Assembly (NCBI RefSeq): GCF_001757105.1
Contig: NZ_MDHN01000014.1
Span: 1-64,000, forward strand
Reading direction: 5' to 3'
Source of the DNA: Alteromonas confluentis
Lineage (GTDB): Bacteria > Pseudomonadota > Gammaproteobacteria > Enterobacterales > Alteromonadaceae
DNA length: 64,000 nucleotides
Made by a program: the position numbers and the translations under genes. Each line of letters starts with the position of its first letter. Within the stretch, counting starts at the first letter, position 1. Below the pieces are notes generated by a model, which did not search any database, was not told where the DNA came from, and saw nothing but the letters and a program-made list of their open reading frames with translations. Positions 9,308 to 18,866 of the stretch are shown here, one piece after another.

Positions 9308-10732
9308 CTACCCTTTTATTTCAGCGAAGGCATCGAGCGCGCGCTGGCGAGATGCTTTTAAATCAACAATCGGTTCAGGGTATTGATCGCCTAACGCGAT
9401 CCCGGCTTGCTTCAGCTCGGCACTGCCTGCTTCCCAGGGTTTATGAATAAGTTTGTTGGGAAGCTTACTCAGTTCCGGGCACCAGGTACGCACGTATTCC
9501 CCTTGTTTGTCGAATTTCTCCCCCTGCAATACAGGATTGAACACGCGAAAATAGGGTGCTGCATCGGCGCCGGAACCCGCGACCCACTGCCAACCTGCAG
9601 AATTATTAGCACCGTCAGCGTCAGCCAGGCAGTCCCAGAACCAGGCCTCGCCCTCGCGCCAGTCAATGAGTAAGTTCTTTACTAAAAATGAACCGACAAT
9701 CATTCTTACTCGGTTGTGCATATAGCCTGTATGCCACAATTCCCGCATTCCCGCATCGACAATTGGAATGCCGGTTTTTCCTTTTTGCCAGGATTCGAGA
9801 TCTTTTTTGCTGGAACGCCAGGGAAACTTGTCGAATTTCTCGTTAAAGTTTTTATCCGGAAAAGTAGGAAAGTGATAAATCAAGCTATGTGCAAATTCAC
9901 GCCAGCCCAGTTCGCTTAGGAAGGTATCGATGTTGTTGTCGTCGGCGCTGCCGAAGGCATCAAGGATGGCATACCAAACTTGATTAGGAGAGACTTCACC
10001 GAAATGCAAATGTGCAGACAACATAGACGTTCCACAAATCGCAGGAAAATCCCGATCTTTTTTATATGATTTAGCCGCTTCATCTATAAAGTCTGCCAAT
10101 CTGTCTGCCGCACCCTCCTCTCCAGGTTTCCATGTTTCGGCGATTCCGTCATACCACTTGATGTCTGGCATGAGCCCCAGTGAATCTATACTTACGCCTT
10201 TGTTTTTCACGTCAGCATAAGTAATTCTGGCAACTGCTGCTTGCGGATAACGCGGAGAACTGGCCTGTAAGCAGCCTTTTCGATAAAACGGGGTAAATAC
10301 TTTATACGGGCTCCCAGACTTATTCTCGATGTCCCATGGTTCCCAGAGTAATGAGCCATTAAAACTCTTCACGATTTTGCCGTTGTCTTTTAGCGATTCT
10401 TTTACCGTTTTGTCTCGCTTAACGTGCCATGGCTCATAACAGCGATTCCAAAACAAATGCTCTACGTTGAACGTTTCCATTAGCTCGGGCAGCAATTTTT
10501 CCGGGTCGCCCTCGAATACCTGAAGATGCCCGTTGAGGCGATCATTAAGGGAGTTTAATGATTGATGAAGCCACCATTTCGATACACTACCGGGGAGTCT
10601 TTTTTCCGGCAACGACGTATCGTGAATATAAATTGGAATGATCTTGCCAAGATCGCAGGCAGCATGAAGCGCCGGATTATCTTTTACGCGCAGGTCCTGG
10701 CGGAACCATACGATACTGACAGGTACCGTCAC
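9308..10732 (-). CDS. phrB: Class I deoxyribodipyrimidine (CPD) photolyase
   Basis: 474 residues, the normal length for class I photolyases. The N terminus has VSIVWFRQDLRVKDNPAL (antenna-binding Rossmann domain). The FAD domain shows FLSELGWREFAHSLIYHFP, GIPIVDAGMRELWHTGYMHN and DADGANNSAGWQWVAGSGAD, the last carrying the Asn next to flavin N5 and the first Trp of the electron-transfer chain. The enzyme uses blue or near-UV light to split cyclobutane pyrimidine dimers. It is the first gene of the leftward operon with the FeS-type photolyase and DUF2256 genes, and divergent from the DASH-type gene with a 91-base shared promoter region. The antenna type was not determined. Confidence 0.95.
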   Translation of the reverse strand: MTVPVSIVWFRQDLRVKDNPALHAACDLGKIIPIYIHDTSLPEKRLPGSVSKWWLHQSLNSLNDRLNGHLQVFEGDPEKLLPELMETFNVEHLFWNRCYEPWHVKRDKTVKESLKDNGKIVKSFNGSLLWEPWDIENKSGSPYKVFTPFYRKGCLQASSPRYPQAAVARITYADVKNKGVSIDSLGLMPDIKWYDGIAETWKPGEEGAADRLADFIDEAAKSYKKDRDFPAICGTSMLSAHLHFGEVSPNQVWYAILDAFGSADDNNIDTFLSELGWREFAHSLIYHFPTFPDKNFNEKFDKFPWRSSKKDLESWQKGKTGIPIVDAGMRELWHTGYMHNRVRMIVGSFLVKNLLIDWREGEAWFWDCLADADGANNSAGWQWVAGSGADAAPYFRVFNPVLQGEKFDKQGEYVRTWCPELSKLPNKLIHKPWEAGSAELKQAGIALGDQYPEPIVDLKASRQRALDAFAEIKG

Positions 10733-10823
10733 ATCGATGTCCTTTTTTATCTATGCATTCTAAGTAAGTGATACGCAATTATATCCAAACTGTTTCATTG
10801 GCGATGAAAATTAAGGTTTTGTA
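10733..10823. promoter_or_regulatory. Divergent promoter region of the photolyase cluster
   Basis: This AT-rich 91-base gap must hold promoters for both the leftward and the rightward photolyase operons. I see no unmistakable operator palindrome; it is listed because coordinated light or stress control of all four photolyase genes would have to act here. Confidence 0.45.
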
Positions 10824-12086
10824 ATGAAAGAAGTTACTCGGGGTTTGTTCTGGTTTAGACACGATTTAAGACTGACGGATATGCCAGCACTTCTGGAAAT
10901 AAGTCAGCAAGTTGATGAGCTTTTATTGGCGTATGTTTTTGACGAACGTAGCACCAGGCAAAATCAGTATGGCGTTACGGGGATGGGCCCTCACCGTCGA
11001 CGATTTATTGAAGCGTGTTTGAGCGAGCTGAACGATGACTTAACGACACTGGGTCAGCAGCTCGTGATAAAAACGGGCGCGGCATCTTCGGAACTCAGTT
11101 CGCTTATACAGACTTGTGACATTACCCATGTTGCCAGCCACTTTCACGGGGGATTTTACGAAATGCAGGACTGGCAACGTTTGGAAAGCACCTTTCCTTC
11201 GTTGAAATTCATCCAACGAGATGCCACAAGCCTGTTTGACCGTGCGCAGTTACCTTTTTCTGTTAGCGATATGCCCGGGCAATTTACCCCGTTTCGGAAG
11301 AAAATAGAGAAACACACCACCCCAGCAGCGCCAATTAATACGCTGTCTTCGTTACCACCGCCAATACATTTGCAGACAGAACAGGAAACGTTGAAAGCAC
11401 CGACATTAGACCATGGCTTATTTCGTGGTGGTGAAAAAGCGGGTCAACAGCGGCTGAAGGACTACTTTTTTACTGATAACCATGTGGCGAATTATAAAGA
11501 AACACGGAACGCGTTGGACGATGCGAATGCCAGTACCCGGTTTTCTCCTTGGCTGGCAAGTGGCTCGTTATCTCCACGATGGATTTATCAGCAACTAAAG
11601 CAATATGAAGCAGCGTATGGTGCGAACGATTCAACGTACTGGGTTTACTTTGAGTTGTTATGGCGGGAGTTCTTTTTCTGGATACAGCAAAGACACGGTG
11701 CAGATTGGTTTGATCAAGCAGGCTGTCGCGGTGAAGTTAGGCCATTTTCTCATGATGAAGAGAAGATCAGGCTGTGGCAAAACGGGGAAACTGGGTACGA
11801 CATCGTTGATGCTTGTATGAAGCAATTAAAAACGACTGGCTTTATGTCGAACCGCGGTCGCCAGCTGGTGGCAAGCTGCTTTGTTCACGAACTGGAGCAA
11901 AACTGGCAGCACGGCGCGGCTTGGTTTGAACATATGCTGGTTGACTACGACGTTGGCAGTAACTGGGGAAACTGGTTATATCTGGCTGGCGTGGGCCACG
12001 ATCCAAGAGGCCATCGCCAATTCGATTTACAAAAGCAAACCGAACGCTACGATCCCGAAAGAACGTTCATAAATACATGGCGATAA
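10824..12086 (+). CDS. DASH-family cryptochrome/photolyase
   Basis: 420 residues. It opens [20 protein letters not shown] and carries the DASH-specific C-terminal block [20 protein letters not shown] followed by [13 protein letters not shown] and [11 protein letters not shown]. Cry-DASH proteins bind FAD and MTHF and repair CPDs in single-stranded or loop DNA; some may also signal. The start has weak spacing to AAGG upstream, but the conserved start of the family fixes it. The last 10 bases overlap the next gene, so the two are co-transcribed and translationally coupled. Confidence 0.93.
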   Translation: MKEVTRGLFWFRHDLRLTDMPALLEISQQVDELLLAYVFDERSTRQNQYGVTGMGPHRRRFIEACLSELNDDLTTLGQQLVIKTGAASSELSSLIQTCDITHVASHFHGGFYEMQDWQRLESTFPSLKFIQRDATSLFDRAQLPFSVSDMPGQFTPFRKKIEKHTTPAAPINTLSSLPPPIHLQTEQETLKAPTLDHGLFRGGEKAGQQRLKDYFFTDNHVANYKETRNALDDANASTRFSPWLASGSLSPRWIYQQLKQYEAAYGANDSTYWVYFELLWREFFFWIQQRHGADWFDQAGCRGEVRPFSHDEEKIRLWQNGETGYDIVDACMKQLKTTGFMSNRGRQLVASCFVHELEQNWQHGAAWFEHMLVDYDVGSNWGNWLYLAGVGHDPRGHRQFDLQKQTERYDPERTFINTWR

Positions 12087-13606
12087 TGAAGCCTGAAGTT
12101 GCAGTGGTTTGGCTGAAGCGCGATTTACGTCTACGCGACCACAAGCCCTTGCTAGATGCTAGTAAAACCGGCCTCCCTGTGGTGCTGATGTTCTGCTTTG
12201 AGCCTTCGCTAATAGCCGATACACACATGAGTCAGCGACACTGGCGTTTTATAGCCCAAAGTATTGCAGATATAAACGGGCAGTTACCCGATGGGATTTC
12301 AGTGCTTTCAACCTGCTATGAAGTGCGTGACGCTTTCTTGCACATAAACGAGCATTGTCATATCAGTCACGTATTCAGTTATGAAGAAGTGGGCCTCGAC
12401 GTTACCTTTCGACGGGATCGTGAAATGGCGACCTGGTTCCGTACACACAACATCGAATGGACAGAGCATAAATATGGTGCAGTCACCCGTGGACTCACCA
12501 ACAGACAACATTGGGAGTCTTATTGGCAACAAGTGATGTCACAACCCACAGATGACGTTACACTGAGCACAGTGAACTGGTATTCCGTTGAAGCGTCGCC
12601 ATTATGGTCGATGCAAAATATCCCATCTTATCCGAGTGATAATCGGATGCAGCAAGGCGGTGAACGGTTTGCCTGGTTTGTGATGAAAGATTTCTTCGCT
12701 GGGCGCGGTATCTCGTATCATCAAGACATTTCAAAGCCCCTCGCGGCCCGGAAATCTTGTACTCGCCTGAGCCCCTATTTGGCGTGGGGAAATGTGTCGA
12801 TTAAGCAAGTCTATCAATATATCCGCTTCCAACAGTCGCATCTAAAACTTTCGCAGCAAAGTGGTCACTGGCAATCCGCCATAAATGCGTTACTTTCTCG
12901 CGTACATTGGCGATGTCATTTCATCCAAAAGTTCGAGAGCGAACATCAAATGGAATGGCGCGCACAAAACCGCGCATACGACAGCTTTCCCTACATCGAA
13001 GGCCCGGAAGCGCAGCGTCGTTTCGAACGCTGGAAAAACGGTACCACAGGATACCCGTTGGTTGATGCTTGTATGCGAGCGCTTAATGCAACAGGCTTTC
13101 TGAATTTTCGAATGCGCGCCATGGTAACCAGTTTTTTGGTACACCATTTAAATGTGCATTGGTTACATGCGGCAGAATATCTGGCAAACCAGTTTCTTGA
13201 TTTTGAACCTGGTATTCATTATCCACAAATTCAAATGCAAGCCAGTATCACTGGCATTCATACGGTTCGTTTGTATAACCCGTCAAGTCAATCGAGCAAA
13301 CTCGACCCTGAAGCTGCTTTTATCAAAAAATGGGTGCCTGAACTAGACCGATTACCTGCACCTCTTTGCCATCAACCAGATAAAATTCCGCCACTTGAAG
13401 CCATGATGCTAAATTTTGACTGTGCCGTGGATTATGTCTTACCCATTATTGATATTAGTGCAGTGCACAGTGAGGTGAGAGACCGTTTGTGGGGATATCG
13501 TCTACGTGATGATGTGGTGAAAGAAGCGGCCCGGATTGTTCAGCGGCATACCACTCGCCGAAGCCCTAGCCGCCAATGGCTGAAACAAGTAAACAGTAAG
13601 ACTTAG
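12077..13606 (+). CDS. Cryptochrome/photolyase-family protein lacking the WQW motif
   Basis: 509 residues. The N terminus [20 protein letters not shown] is a clear photolyase antenna-domain start, and the helical part has [40 protein letters not shown] and [20 protein letters not shown] as in FAD-binding photolyases. Where class I enzymes have D-x-D-x-A-N-N-x-x-x-WQW, this protein has [15 protein letters not shown], so the Asn facing flavin N5 and the proximal Trp pair are replaced. The tail continues 60-70 residues beyond the usual end (ends [12 protein letters not shown]). It forms an operon with the DASH gene. FAD binding is likely; whether it repairs DNA or senses light cannot be told from sequence. 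Confidence 0.88.
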   Translation: MAIMKPEVAVVWLKRDLRLRDHKPLLDASKTGLPVVLMFCFEPSLIADTHMSQRHWRFIAQSIADINGQLPDGISVLSTCYEVRDAFLHINEHCHISHVFSYEEVGLDVTFRRDREMATWFRTHNIEWTEHKYGAVTRGLTNRQHWESYWQQVMSQPTDDVTLSTVNWYSVEASPLWSMQNIPSYPSDNRMQQGGERFAWFVMKDFFAGRGISYHQDISKPLAARKSCTRLSPYLAWGNVSIKQVYQYIRFQQSHLKLSQQSGHWQSAINALLSRVHWRCHFIQKFESEHQMEWRAQNRAYDSFPYIEGPEAQRRFERWKNGTTGYPLVDACMRALNATGFLNFRMRAMVTSFLVHHLNVHWLHAAEYLANQFLDFEPGIHYPQIQMQASITGIHTVRLYNPSSQSSKLDPEAAFIKKWVPELDRLPAPLCHQPDKIPPLEAMMLNFDCAVDYVLPIIDISAVHSEVRDRLWGYRLRDDVVKEAARIVQRHTTRRSPSRQWLKQVNSKT

Positions 13607-13863
13607 CGGTCTTGCTCTTTAAGCCATTGATTAAGTAGCCTAATTTGTCCACATTTATACGCTGCGTAGGTTATGCGTAACGCATTAGAAAGTACTTCAC
13701 TGTCGCTCCAGCCTGTTTTTTCACGAATTTCATCATAACATTGCATCGCTTCCGGACTCACATAACCCCGTACCATTTTCTTCCCGGCCGCTTTCTGTCG
13801 CTCACGAAAGCGACGCTGTTTATCGGCATTGGCGGTAGGATTAGCCTTTTTCTTTTCAGTCAT
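13603..13863 (-). CDS. Small basic protein with a ribbon-helix-helix-like segment
   Basis: 86 residues. A very basic N-terminal third ([20 protein letters not shown] then ERQKAAGKK) is followed by [20 protein letters not shown] and [20 protein letters not shown], a strand plus two helices pattern typical of small RHH-type DNA-binding proteins. No family name is assigned with certainty. The gene converges with the fourth photolyase gene and their stop codons overlap by 4 bases. No partner toxin gene is adjacent. Confidence 0.65.
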   Translation of the reverse strand: MTEKKKANPTANADKQRRFRERQKAAGKKMVRGYVSPEAMQCYDEIREKTGWSDSEVLSNALRITYAAYKCGQIRLLNQWLKEQDR

Positions 13864-13935
13864 ACGGATGTCATCTCCTGGTTACCTTGGCAGTGTAACA
13901 TGGATTTTTTCACAATAAATGACTGTTCAGAGTTG

Positions 13936-13959
13936 TTTAGCGTACAAGTGTTCGCTAAA
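13936..13959. promoter_or_regulatory. FabR-type operator upstream of fabA
   Basis: The two halves are TTTAGCGTACAA and GTGTTCGCTAAA, an inverted repeat with only two mismatched pairs over 24 bases. The core AGCGTACA-N2-TGTTCGCT matches the FabR site known from enterobacterial fabA and fabB promoters, where FabR represses unsaturated fatty acid synthesis. It lies 36 bases before the fabA start, in promoter position. Confidence 0.85.
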
Positions 13960-13994
13960 TTACCACGCTGAAAATCTAACAACAAAGGGATATC

Positions 13995-14513
13995 ATGTCC
14001 GACAAACAACATAGCTTTAACCGTGAAGATTTGCTGGCCTGTAGCCGCGGTGAAATGTTCGGCCCAGGTAACAGCCAGTTACCTGCACCTAATATGCTAA
14101 TGATGGATCGCATTAGCCATATCAGTGAAGAAGGCGGTGAATACGATAAAGGTGAAATCATTGCTGAGCTGGATATCACTCCAGATCTTTGGTTCTTCGA
14201 TTGTCACTTCCCTGGCGATCCGGTAATGCCTGGTTGTCTGGGTCTTGATGCCATGTGGCAGCTGGTTGGCTTCTTCCTTGGTTGGAGCGGCGGTCCTGGT
14301 AAAGGTCGTGCACTTGGCGTAGGCGAAGTGAAGTTTACCGGGCAAATCCTGCCAACCGCGAAGAAAGTCACCTATCGCATCAACATGAAGCGTGTTGTTA
14401 AGCGTAAGCTGTTTATGGGCCTGGCTGACGGTCAGGTGGAAGTAGACGGTCGCGTTATCTACACTGCCAAAGATTTGAAAGTTGGCTTGTTCCAGGATAC
14501 GTCTAAGTTCTGA
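13995..14513 (+). CDS. fabA: 3-hydroxydecanoyl-ACP dehydratase/isomerase FabA
   Basis: 172 residues, as in E. coli. The hot-dog fold active-site region [20 protein letters not shown] carries the catalytic His at 71 and Asp at 85, and the segment [16 protein letters not shown] is typical of FabA. It dehydrates 3-hydroxydecanoyl-ACP and isomerises the trans-2 to the cis-3 product, the branch point of anaerobic unsaturated fatty acid synthesis in the cytoplasm. It is monocistronic: it starts 8 bases after AAAGGGA, has its own FabR-like operator and is followed by a strong terminator. Confidence 0.98.
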   Translation: MSDKQHSFNREDLLACSRGEMFGPGNSQLPAPNMLMMDRISHISEEGGEYDKGEIIAELDITPDLWFFDCHFPGDPVMPGCLGLDAMWQLVGFFLGWSGGPGKGRALGVGEVKFTGQILPTAKKVTYRINMKRVVKRKLFMGLADGQVEVDGRVIYTAKDLKVGLFQDTSKF

Positions 14514-14563
14514 TTATCCTGATAGCACCCTTCTGCTTATGATGCCGAAATTCGGACGAAAAA

Positions 14564-14584
14564 AAGCCCCGTTAATCGGGGCTT
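14564..14584. terminator. Rho-independent terminator between fabA and rmf
   Basis: AAGCCCCG/CGGGGCTT stem with loop TTAAT. An A run on the left supplies a T run for the convergent rmf transcript on the minus strand; the fabA message also ends here. It probably works in both directions. Confidence 0.85.
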
Positions 14585-14604
14585 ACCTTTATTGAAAGAG
14601 ATGT

Positions 14605-14781
14605 TTAACGTACGTTGAATCCTAGTTGCCTGTCTTCAACAGCTTCCCTCCAGCCACCGAGCCACTGCGAACGAGCGTCGAAAGCCTGGAATGGACAGTT
14701 CTCTTTTGAACGACCGCTGATACCAGCCTGATACCCTTTTGCGTGTGCACGCGTCAATTTATCTCTTTTTTGTCGTTTCAT
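14605..14781 (-). CDS. rmf: Ribosome modulation factor
   Basis: 58 residues from the ATG at 14779-14781, preceded by AGAGG in the transcript; the open frame runs 20 codons further upstream but the family starts MKRQKRD. Recognisable blocks are AHAKGYQAGISGRSKENCPF and SQWLGGWREAVEDR. Rmf binds the 30S subunit near the 3' end of 16S rRNA and drives formation of inactive 100S ribosome dimers in stationary phase or starvation. The 55-residue E. coli protein is about the same size. It is transcribed alone, convergent with fabA. Confidence 0.96.
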   Translation of the reverse strand: MKRQKRDKLTRAHAKGYQAGISGRSKENCPFQAFDARSQWLGGWREAVEDRQLGFNVR

Positions 14782-15031
14782 TGATAAGCCTCTATTTGTG
14801 ATTAACTTGTGTCGCAACCGGTGTTCGGGCTCTCCTAACATATTATTTTGCGGGTGCCGTCAATTTCTGTTGCGCACATATATGTGATAGTGCACTCGGC
14901 AGTTAGGTTCAACTTATTTTCTTCAATTTCAGGCTTGACAAATAGTAACATAATGAAATTTTGCCTAATTTAACATTACATTTTTTTTGCATAATTATGA
15001 CGTTTTTTAAAACGAGTTTCTCTATGTACAA
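14782..15031. other. rmf upstream region without a gene
   Basis: About 250 bases, notably AT-rich from 14930 to 15010. It must carry the rmf promoter. TGTGATAGTGCACTC at 14884-14898 partly resembles a CRP half-site pair but is poor. I see no open frame worth reporting. Confidence 0.4.
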
Positions 15032-15057
15032 AAAAACCGCAACTGGGTGCGGTTTTT
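15032..15057. terminator. Terminator of the DUF3466 gene
   Basis: AAAAACCGCA/TGCGGTTTTT stem with loop ACTGGG, A run on one side and T run on the other; it lies about 100 bases past the end of the leftward DUF3466 gene and before the rmf promoter region. Confidence 0.85.
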
Positions 15058-15155
15058 GCTGTTTATATTTCAAGCTAAAACAATTTAATTCGTATATTTA
15101 TTGCGCTATCACGCTGTTATTCCGATAAAAAACGCATTATACGAAAGTCTAATTT

Positions 15156-16925
15156 TTAGCCATTCTTGCGACGACGGAAAGCCAATAAACCGGCTGCCAA
15201 CAACATCCACAGAGGTGAAATTGATGCGCCCTTACGCTCATAGCCAGTGTCATCTTCAACATCGTCAGCATCGCAACTGTCGTCAACTTCACTGCCAAGA
15301 GGAGTAAGTTTAACTGCCACAATGACGTCTACCATCTCGGTTTCACCTTCGTCATTGATGACTTCTTCACCATTCGCATAACGTTCTGCCGAACTGAAAC
15401 GCGCGTTAGCGATGATTTCATTACTGTCATTGATATCAATTGCGTCAACGATGGTATAGGCCGAATCACAGGGCAACAGATCATTCAAATCCGTGAGCTC
15501 ACCAGATGCCACGTCAAACATAAAGCCGTGAGTTTCGCGATTGGTATCCACAGTGGAATCATATTCAGACGTACCAACAACAATATTATTATTGTTGATC
15601 GCTTTACCCTCTGCGCCCGCGTTATTAAAGAAACCTTGCGGATAGAGCGTTTCACCGCTGTCCAGATTATGGATAAATATTCTGTTACGCGCAGTGCTAT
15701 TCGGTGCTCGAAGGACGTAGCCTGTCACCCAATTTTCATTGTTGATAGATAACGCTTCAGACTGCAGATTATCTTCACGGGGTAACATTTCAGTGGTTTC
15801 GCCATCGGCGTAACTTACCGCTACGTTAGTGCGTTCGTAGTTATAATAGCTGCTTGAACTTGGGCGTCGCACATTCTGACGCTCATCAATTGAAGACGCA
15901 CCGACGGCGATACCTTGATCATTGATGTCGTTTGCCAACGACCAGTAAGGCGATTCATCTTCTGCCTCTGGCTCAAATACAGGAGGGAAGGTTTCGCTAG
16001 AGATAACGTTACCGTTTGCATCGAGTTGCCAAATGGTGGCGCGGGCATAGCTACCAGGGAATGAGGTATCTCCTACATCGGGTAATCTGAAACCATAGCT
16101 TGTGCTGTCACCTGAGGCATCTACTCTGATATTACGCTTACAGTAGGCTTCGGGGATGTCTCCCAGAAATTCGGGATCTTCACAGTTCACAACGGCGTCA
16201 TCAATGGCACTGATATAATCAACGGCACTGTTCCCTACCACTTGTAAACTATTGTTAATCGCGAAAGCTTCGCTTAATCCACCAAGAGTCTCATCTTCAG
16301 CTGGAAGCAGTTTAGTCTCGCCATTCACCTGTACAAATGCGGTTTGTTCAATATCGTTTAATACAAGAATGGTGGTATCGCCATCTTCATTCTCGTAGTC
16401 TAACCGGTAGTACGGCCCTTCAGTAGAACCCACAACAAAGTCGCCATTTAAGCTATCGCGAGCGTAGGTGTTTACCGCGAATTCGTACTCATTGGTGTCT
16501 TCCGATATTGCATCGAGGCCAGGTACCAAATCAACATCAACCCCATCAGAGAGGTATGAGGAGTAAGTGCCAATGTGCTGGTACAAGAAGTAGTTTCTGG
16601 CCGTTGAGGAATGAGAAGTCAGCTGTGCAATAATGTAGTTATAGTCGATGGTGGAAAATACACCCTGACGTACATCTTCTTCATTTTCGAAACTTGAAGC
16701 GTAAGTATCGATAAAGCCTGACTCTTCAAGGAAATCTGCATCGACAGAAAGATTCAGGCTGCTCTGTGTAATGGTGAGCATCTGACCTGATTCATCAATA
16801 GACTGTCCAAAATTGTGAATACTGCGATCAGTAACCGGTAGTGGCGTAACGGAATAGGTAGCGGCCAAGGCAGTTGCTGACGCAGTGGTCAGCGCCATAG
16901 CGGCGGCAAGCTGTGTTAATTTCAT
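15156..16925 (-). CDS. DUF3466-family secreted or surface protein with C-terminal sorting tail
   Basis: 589 residues. A signal peptide is evident (KLTQLAAAMALTTASATALA, cleavage expected around residue 22). The body is acidic and has several repeats with the form A-I-N-N/D-x-x-x-V-G (EAFAINNSLQVVGNSAV, KAINNNNIVVGTS, DINDQGIAVGAS), as in DUF3466 and other HAF-type proteins. The end is a tripartite anchor: Ser/Pro lead ISPLW, a hydrophobic stretch MLLAAGLLAF and a basic RRRKNG. That is typical of proteins handled by rhombosortase-like or similar sorting. Function unknown. It neighbours rmf in other Alteromonadales and Shewanella. Only 12 bases separate it from the uup stop, so it may share that transcript. 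Confidence 0.87.
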   Translation of the reverse strand: MKLTQLAAAMALTTASATALAATYSVTPLPVTDRSIHNFGQSIDESGQMLTITQSSLNLSVDADFLEESGFIDTYASSFENEEDVRQGVFSTIDYNYIIAQLTSHSSTARNYFLYQHIGTYSSYLSDGVDVDLVPGLDAISEDTNEYEFAVNTYARDSLNGDFVVGSTEGPYYRLDYENEDGDTTILVLNDIEQTAFVQVNGETKLLPAEDETLGGLSEAFAINNSLQVVGNSAVDYISAIDDAVVNCEDPEFLGDIPEAYCKRNIRVDASGDSTSYGFRLPDVGDTSFPGSYARATIWQLDANGNVISSETFPPVFEPEAEDESPYWSLANDINDQGIAVGASSIDERQNVRRPSSSSYYNYERTNVAVSYADGETTEMLPREDNLQSEALSINNENWVTGYVLRAPNSTARNRIFIHNLDSGETLYPQGFFNNAGAEGKAINNNNIVVGTSEYDSTVDTNRETHGFMFDVASGELTDLNDLLPCDSAYTIVDAIDINDSNEIIANARFSSAERYANGEEVINDEGETEMVDVIVAVKLTPLGSEVDDSCDADDVEDDTGYERKGASISPLWMLLAAGLLAFRRRKNG

Positions 16926-16937
16926 CTAATATCCTAA

Positions 16938-18866
16938 TTACTGCTGAGTGTCTTCCAGCATGCTTTCCAATTCGTCCCAGCGCGCATATTTCTGAGACAG
17001 GGTTTCTTCTGTTTCTGATAACGTGGCAAGTGTACCAGCTGTTGCATCCGCAGGCTGTTTAAAAAACTCAGGATCATTCACCTTTTCCTGCAATGCGGCT
17101 AACGCTTCTTCCAGCGATTCAATTTCTGCAGGTAACGATTCGAGCTCACGTTGATCTTTGTATGATAACTTTTTCGTCTTACGCGGAGAAGACTTTGGCT
17201 TAGGACTCTGCGGATCCGATTTAGTTTCATCTTTTACTTTTGCTTCAGCATTTTTCTGTGTCGCTTGTTGCTGTTTATACCAGCTTTCTACATCACTGAA
17301 GCCGCCAATAAACTCTTTGAGCGCGCCGTTACCTTCAAACACCACGCAACTATTGGCGACGTTATCAACAAATTCACGGTCGTGGCTTACCAGTAAAACG
17401 GTTCCCTCGTACTCATTGAGTAAGGTTTCCAGCATTTCCAGCGTTTCCACATCCAAATCGTTGGTGGGTTCGTCGAGCACCAGTACGTTGCTTGGCTTCA
17501 ACATGAGTTTGGCCAGCATTAAACGGTTTTTCTCACCACCAGATAATGACTTAACTGGCGCATTTACCCGCTCAGGGGTAAATAAGTAATCCTGCAGATA
17601 GCTTATAACGTGGCGAGGCGCGCCATTCACCATCAAGTCACGCTTTCCATCGCCCACCGCATCGATGACTGATTTGTCTAAATCCAGCCCTTGACGGTGC
17701 TGATCGAAATACGCCACTTCTAAATTCATGCCTTGACGAATATTTCCGGTATTCGGTGTTAGTTCGCCCAGCAGCAGTTTTATCAGCGTGGATTTACCGC
17801 TACCGTTCGGGCCAATCAGTGCCAGTTTGTCACCGCGTAACACATTTAGGTTCAGGTGGCTGACAATGGATTTATCACCGTAAGCATAATTTGCGTCATT
17901 AACTTCAAAGACCATCTTGCCTGATCGTGCGGCAGTCGACTGCGCCACCACAGCATTGCCCTGGGTTTCACGACGGGCTTTACGGGTATCACGCAATTTT
18001 TTAAGCGCCCGCACCCTGCCCTCGTTGCGTGTGCGTCGGGCTTTAATGCCTTGGCGTATCCACACTTCTTCCTGAGCAAGTTTTTTATCGAATTCAGCAT
18101 TTTGCGCGGCTTCAACTTCAAGATCCTGCTGCTTCTTTTCGAGGTAAGTGGCGTAGTTGCCCGGATAGCTTGTCAGCGCGCCGCGGTCGAGATCAACAAT
18201 TCGCGTGGCCATTTGGCGAATAAACGCCCGGTCGTGACTAATAAAAACAATCGCGCCCTGGAAAGCACTTAAGCTTTGTTCCAGCCAGCGAATCATTTCG
18301 ATATCCAGGTGGTTTGTTGGCTCATCGAGCAAAAGCAGGTCAGGCTGTCTCACCAAGGCCCTCGCCAGCGCAGCTTTCCGGCGCCAACCACCGGACAATG
18401 TCGACAATGACATGTCGGGGTCAAGCTTGAGCATTGTCAGCGTTTGTTCGATCTGTTGTTCGAATTGCCAGGCGTCGCGGGTTTCCAACGCTTCCTGTAA
18501 ATGTTGGAGTTTATTCAGATTTGCTTCAGACGGGTCATCAGCCACTTTTCGTGTCTGATGAAAATACTGTTTCAGGATCTCGCCAACATCAGCAAGCCCT
18601 TCTGCCACGTAATCAAATAGCGAAATATCGACGGTTTGGGGAGGATCTTGTTCAAGGCGTGCAACCACGGTTTTGCTGTCGATAATACGCTGACCATCGT
18701 CGGCAATAACATCACCGGCAATCACTTTCATGAGTGTGGATTTACCACTGCCGTTGCGACCAACTAAACACACCCGCTCTCTGGGTTGAACCACTAAATC
18801 TACACCGTCGAGTAACGGTGGATTACCATAAATAACGGTAATATCTTTTAACTGAATAACACTCAT
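16938..18866 (-). CDS. uup: ABC-F ATPase Uup
   Basis: 642 residues with two ABC domains and no membrane segment. The first has Walker A GRNGSGKST, signature LSGGWRRKAALARALV and Walker B LLLLDEPTNHLD. The second has GPNGSGKST, LSGGEKNRLMLAKLML and VLVLDEPTNDLD. The C-terminal 90 residues form the Lys/Glu-rich coiled coil (LESLPAEIESLEEALAALQE) that binds DNA in E. coli Uup. ABC-F proteins act on ribosomes; loss of Uup affects precise excision of transposons. Its ATG overlaps the stop of the glutaredoxin-like gene by 4 bases, so it is the third gene of an rlmL-glutaredoxin-uup operon. Confidence 0.96.
   Translation of the reverse strand: MSVIQLKDITVIYGNPPLLDGVDLVVQPRERVCLVGRNGSGKSTLMKVIAGDVIADDGQRIIDSKTVVARLEQDPPQTVDISLFDYVAEGLADVGEILKQYFHQTRKVADDPSEANLNKLQHLQEALETRDAWQFEQQIEQTLTMLKLDPDMSLSTLSGGWRRKAALARALVRQPDLLLLDEPTNHLDIEMIRWLEQSLSAFQGAIVFISHDRAFIRQMATRIVDLDRGALTSYPGNYATYLEKKQQDLEVEAAQNAEFDKKLAQEEVWIRQGIKARRTRNEGRVRALKKLRDTRKARRETQGNAVVAQSTAARSGKMVFEVNDANYAYGDKSIVSHLNLNVLRGDKLALIGPNGSGKSTLIKLLLGELTPNTGNIRQGMNLEVAYFDQHRQGLDLDKSVIDAVGDGKRDLMVNGAPRHVISYLQDYLFTPERVNAPVKSLSGGEKNRLMLAKLMLKPSNVLVLDEPTNDLDVETLEMLETLLNEYEGTVLLVSHDREFVDNVANSCVVFEGNGALKEFIGGFSDVESWYKQQQATQKNAEAKVKDETKSDPQSPKPKSSPRKTKKLSYKDQRELESLPAEIESLEEALAALQEKVNDPEFFKQPADATAGTLATLSETEETLSQKYARWDELESMLEDTQQ

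Noticed and set aside
13603-13863. Toxin-antitoxin pair
   Set aside because: The RHH-like protein stands alone; neither neighbour is a small toxin.
14884-14898. CRP site upstream of rmf
   Set aside because: Only one good half-site; the second half does not match TCACA.
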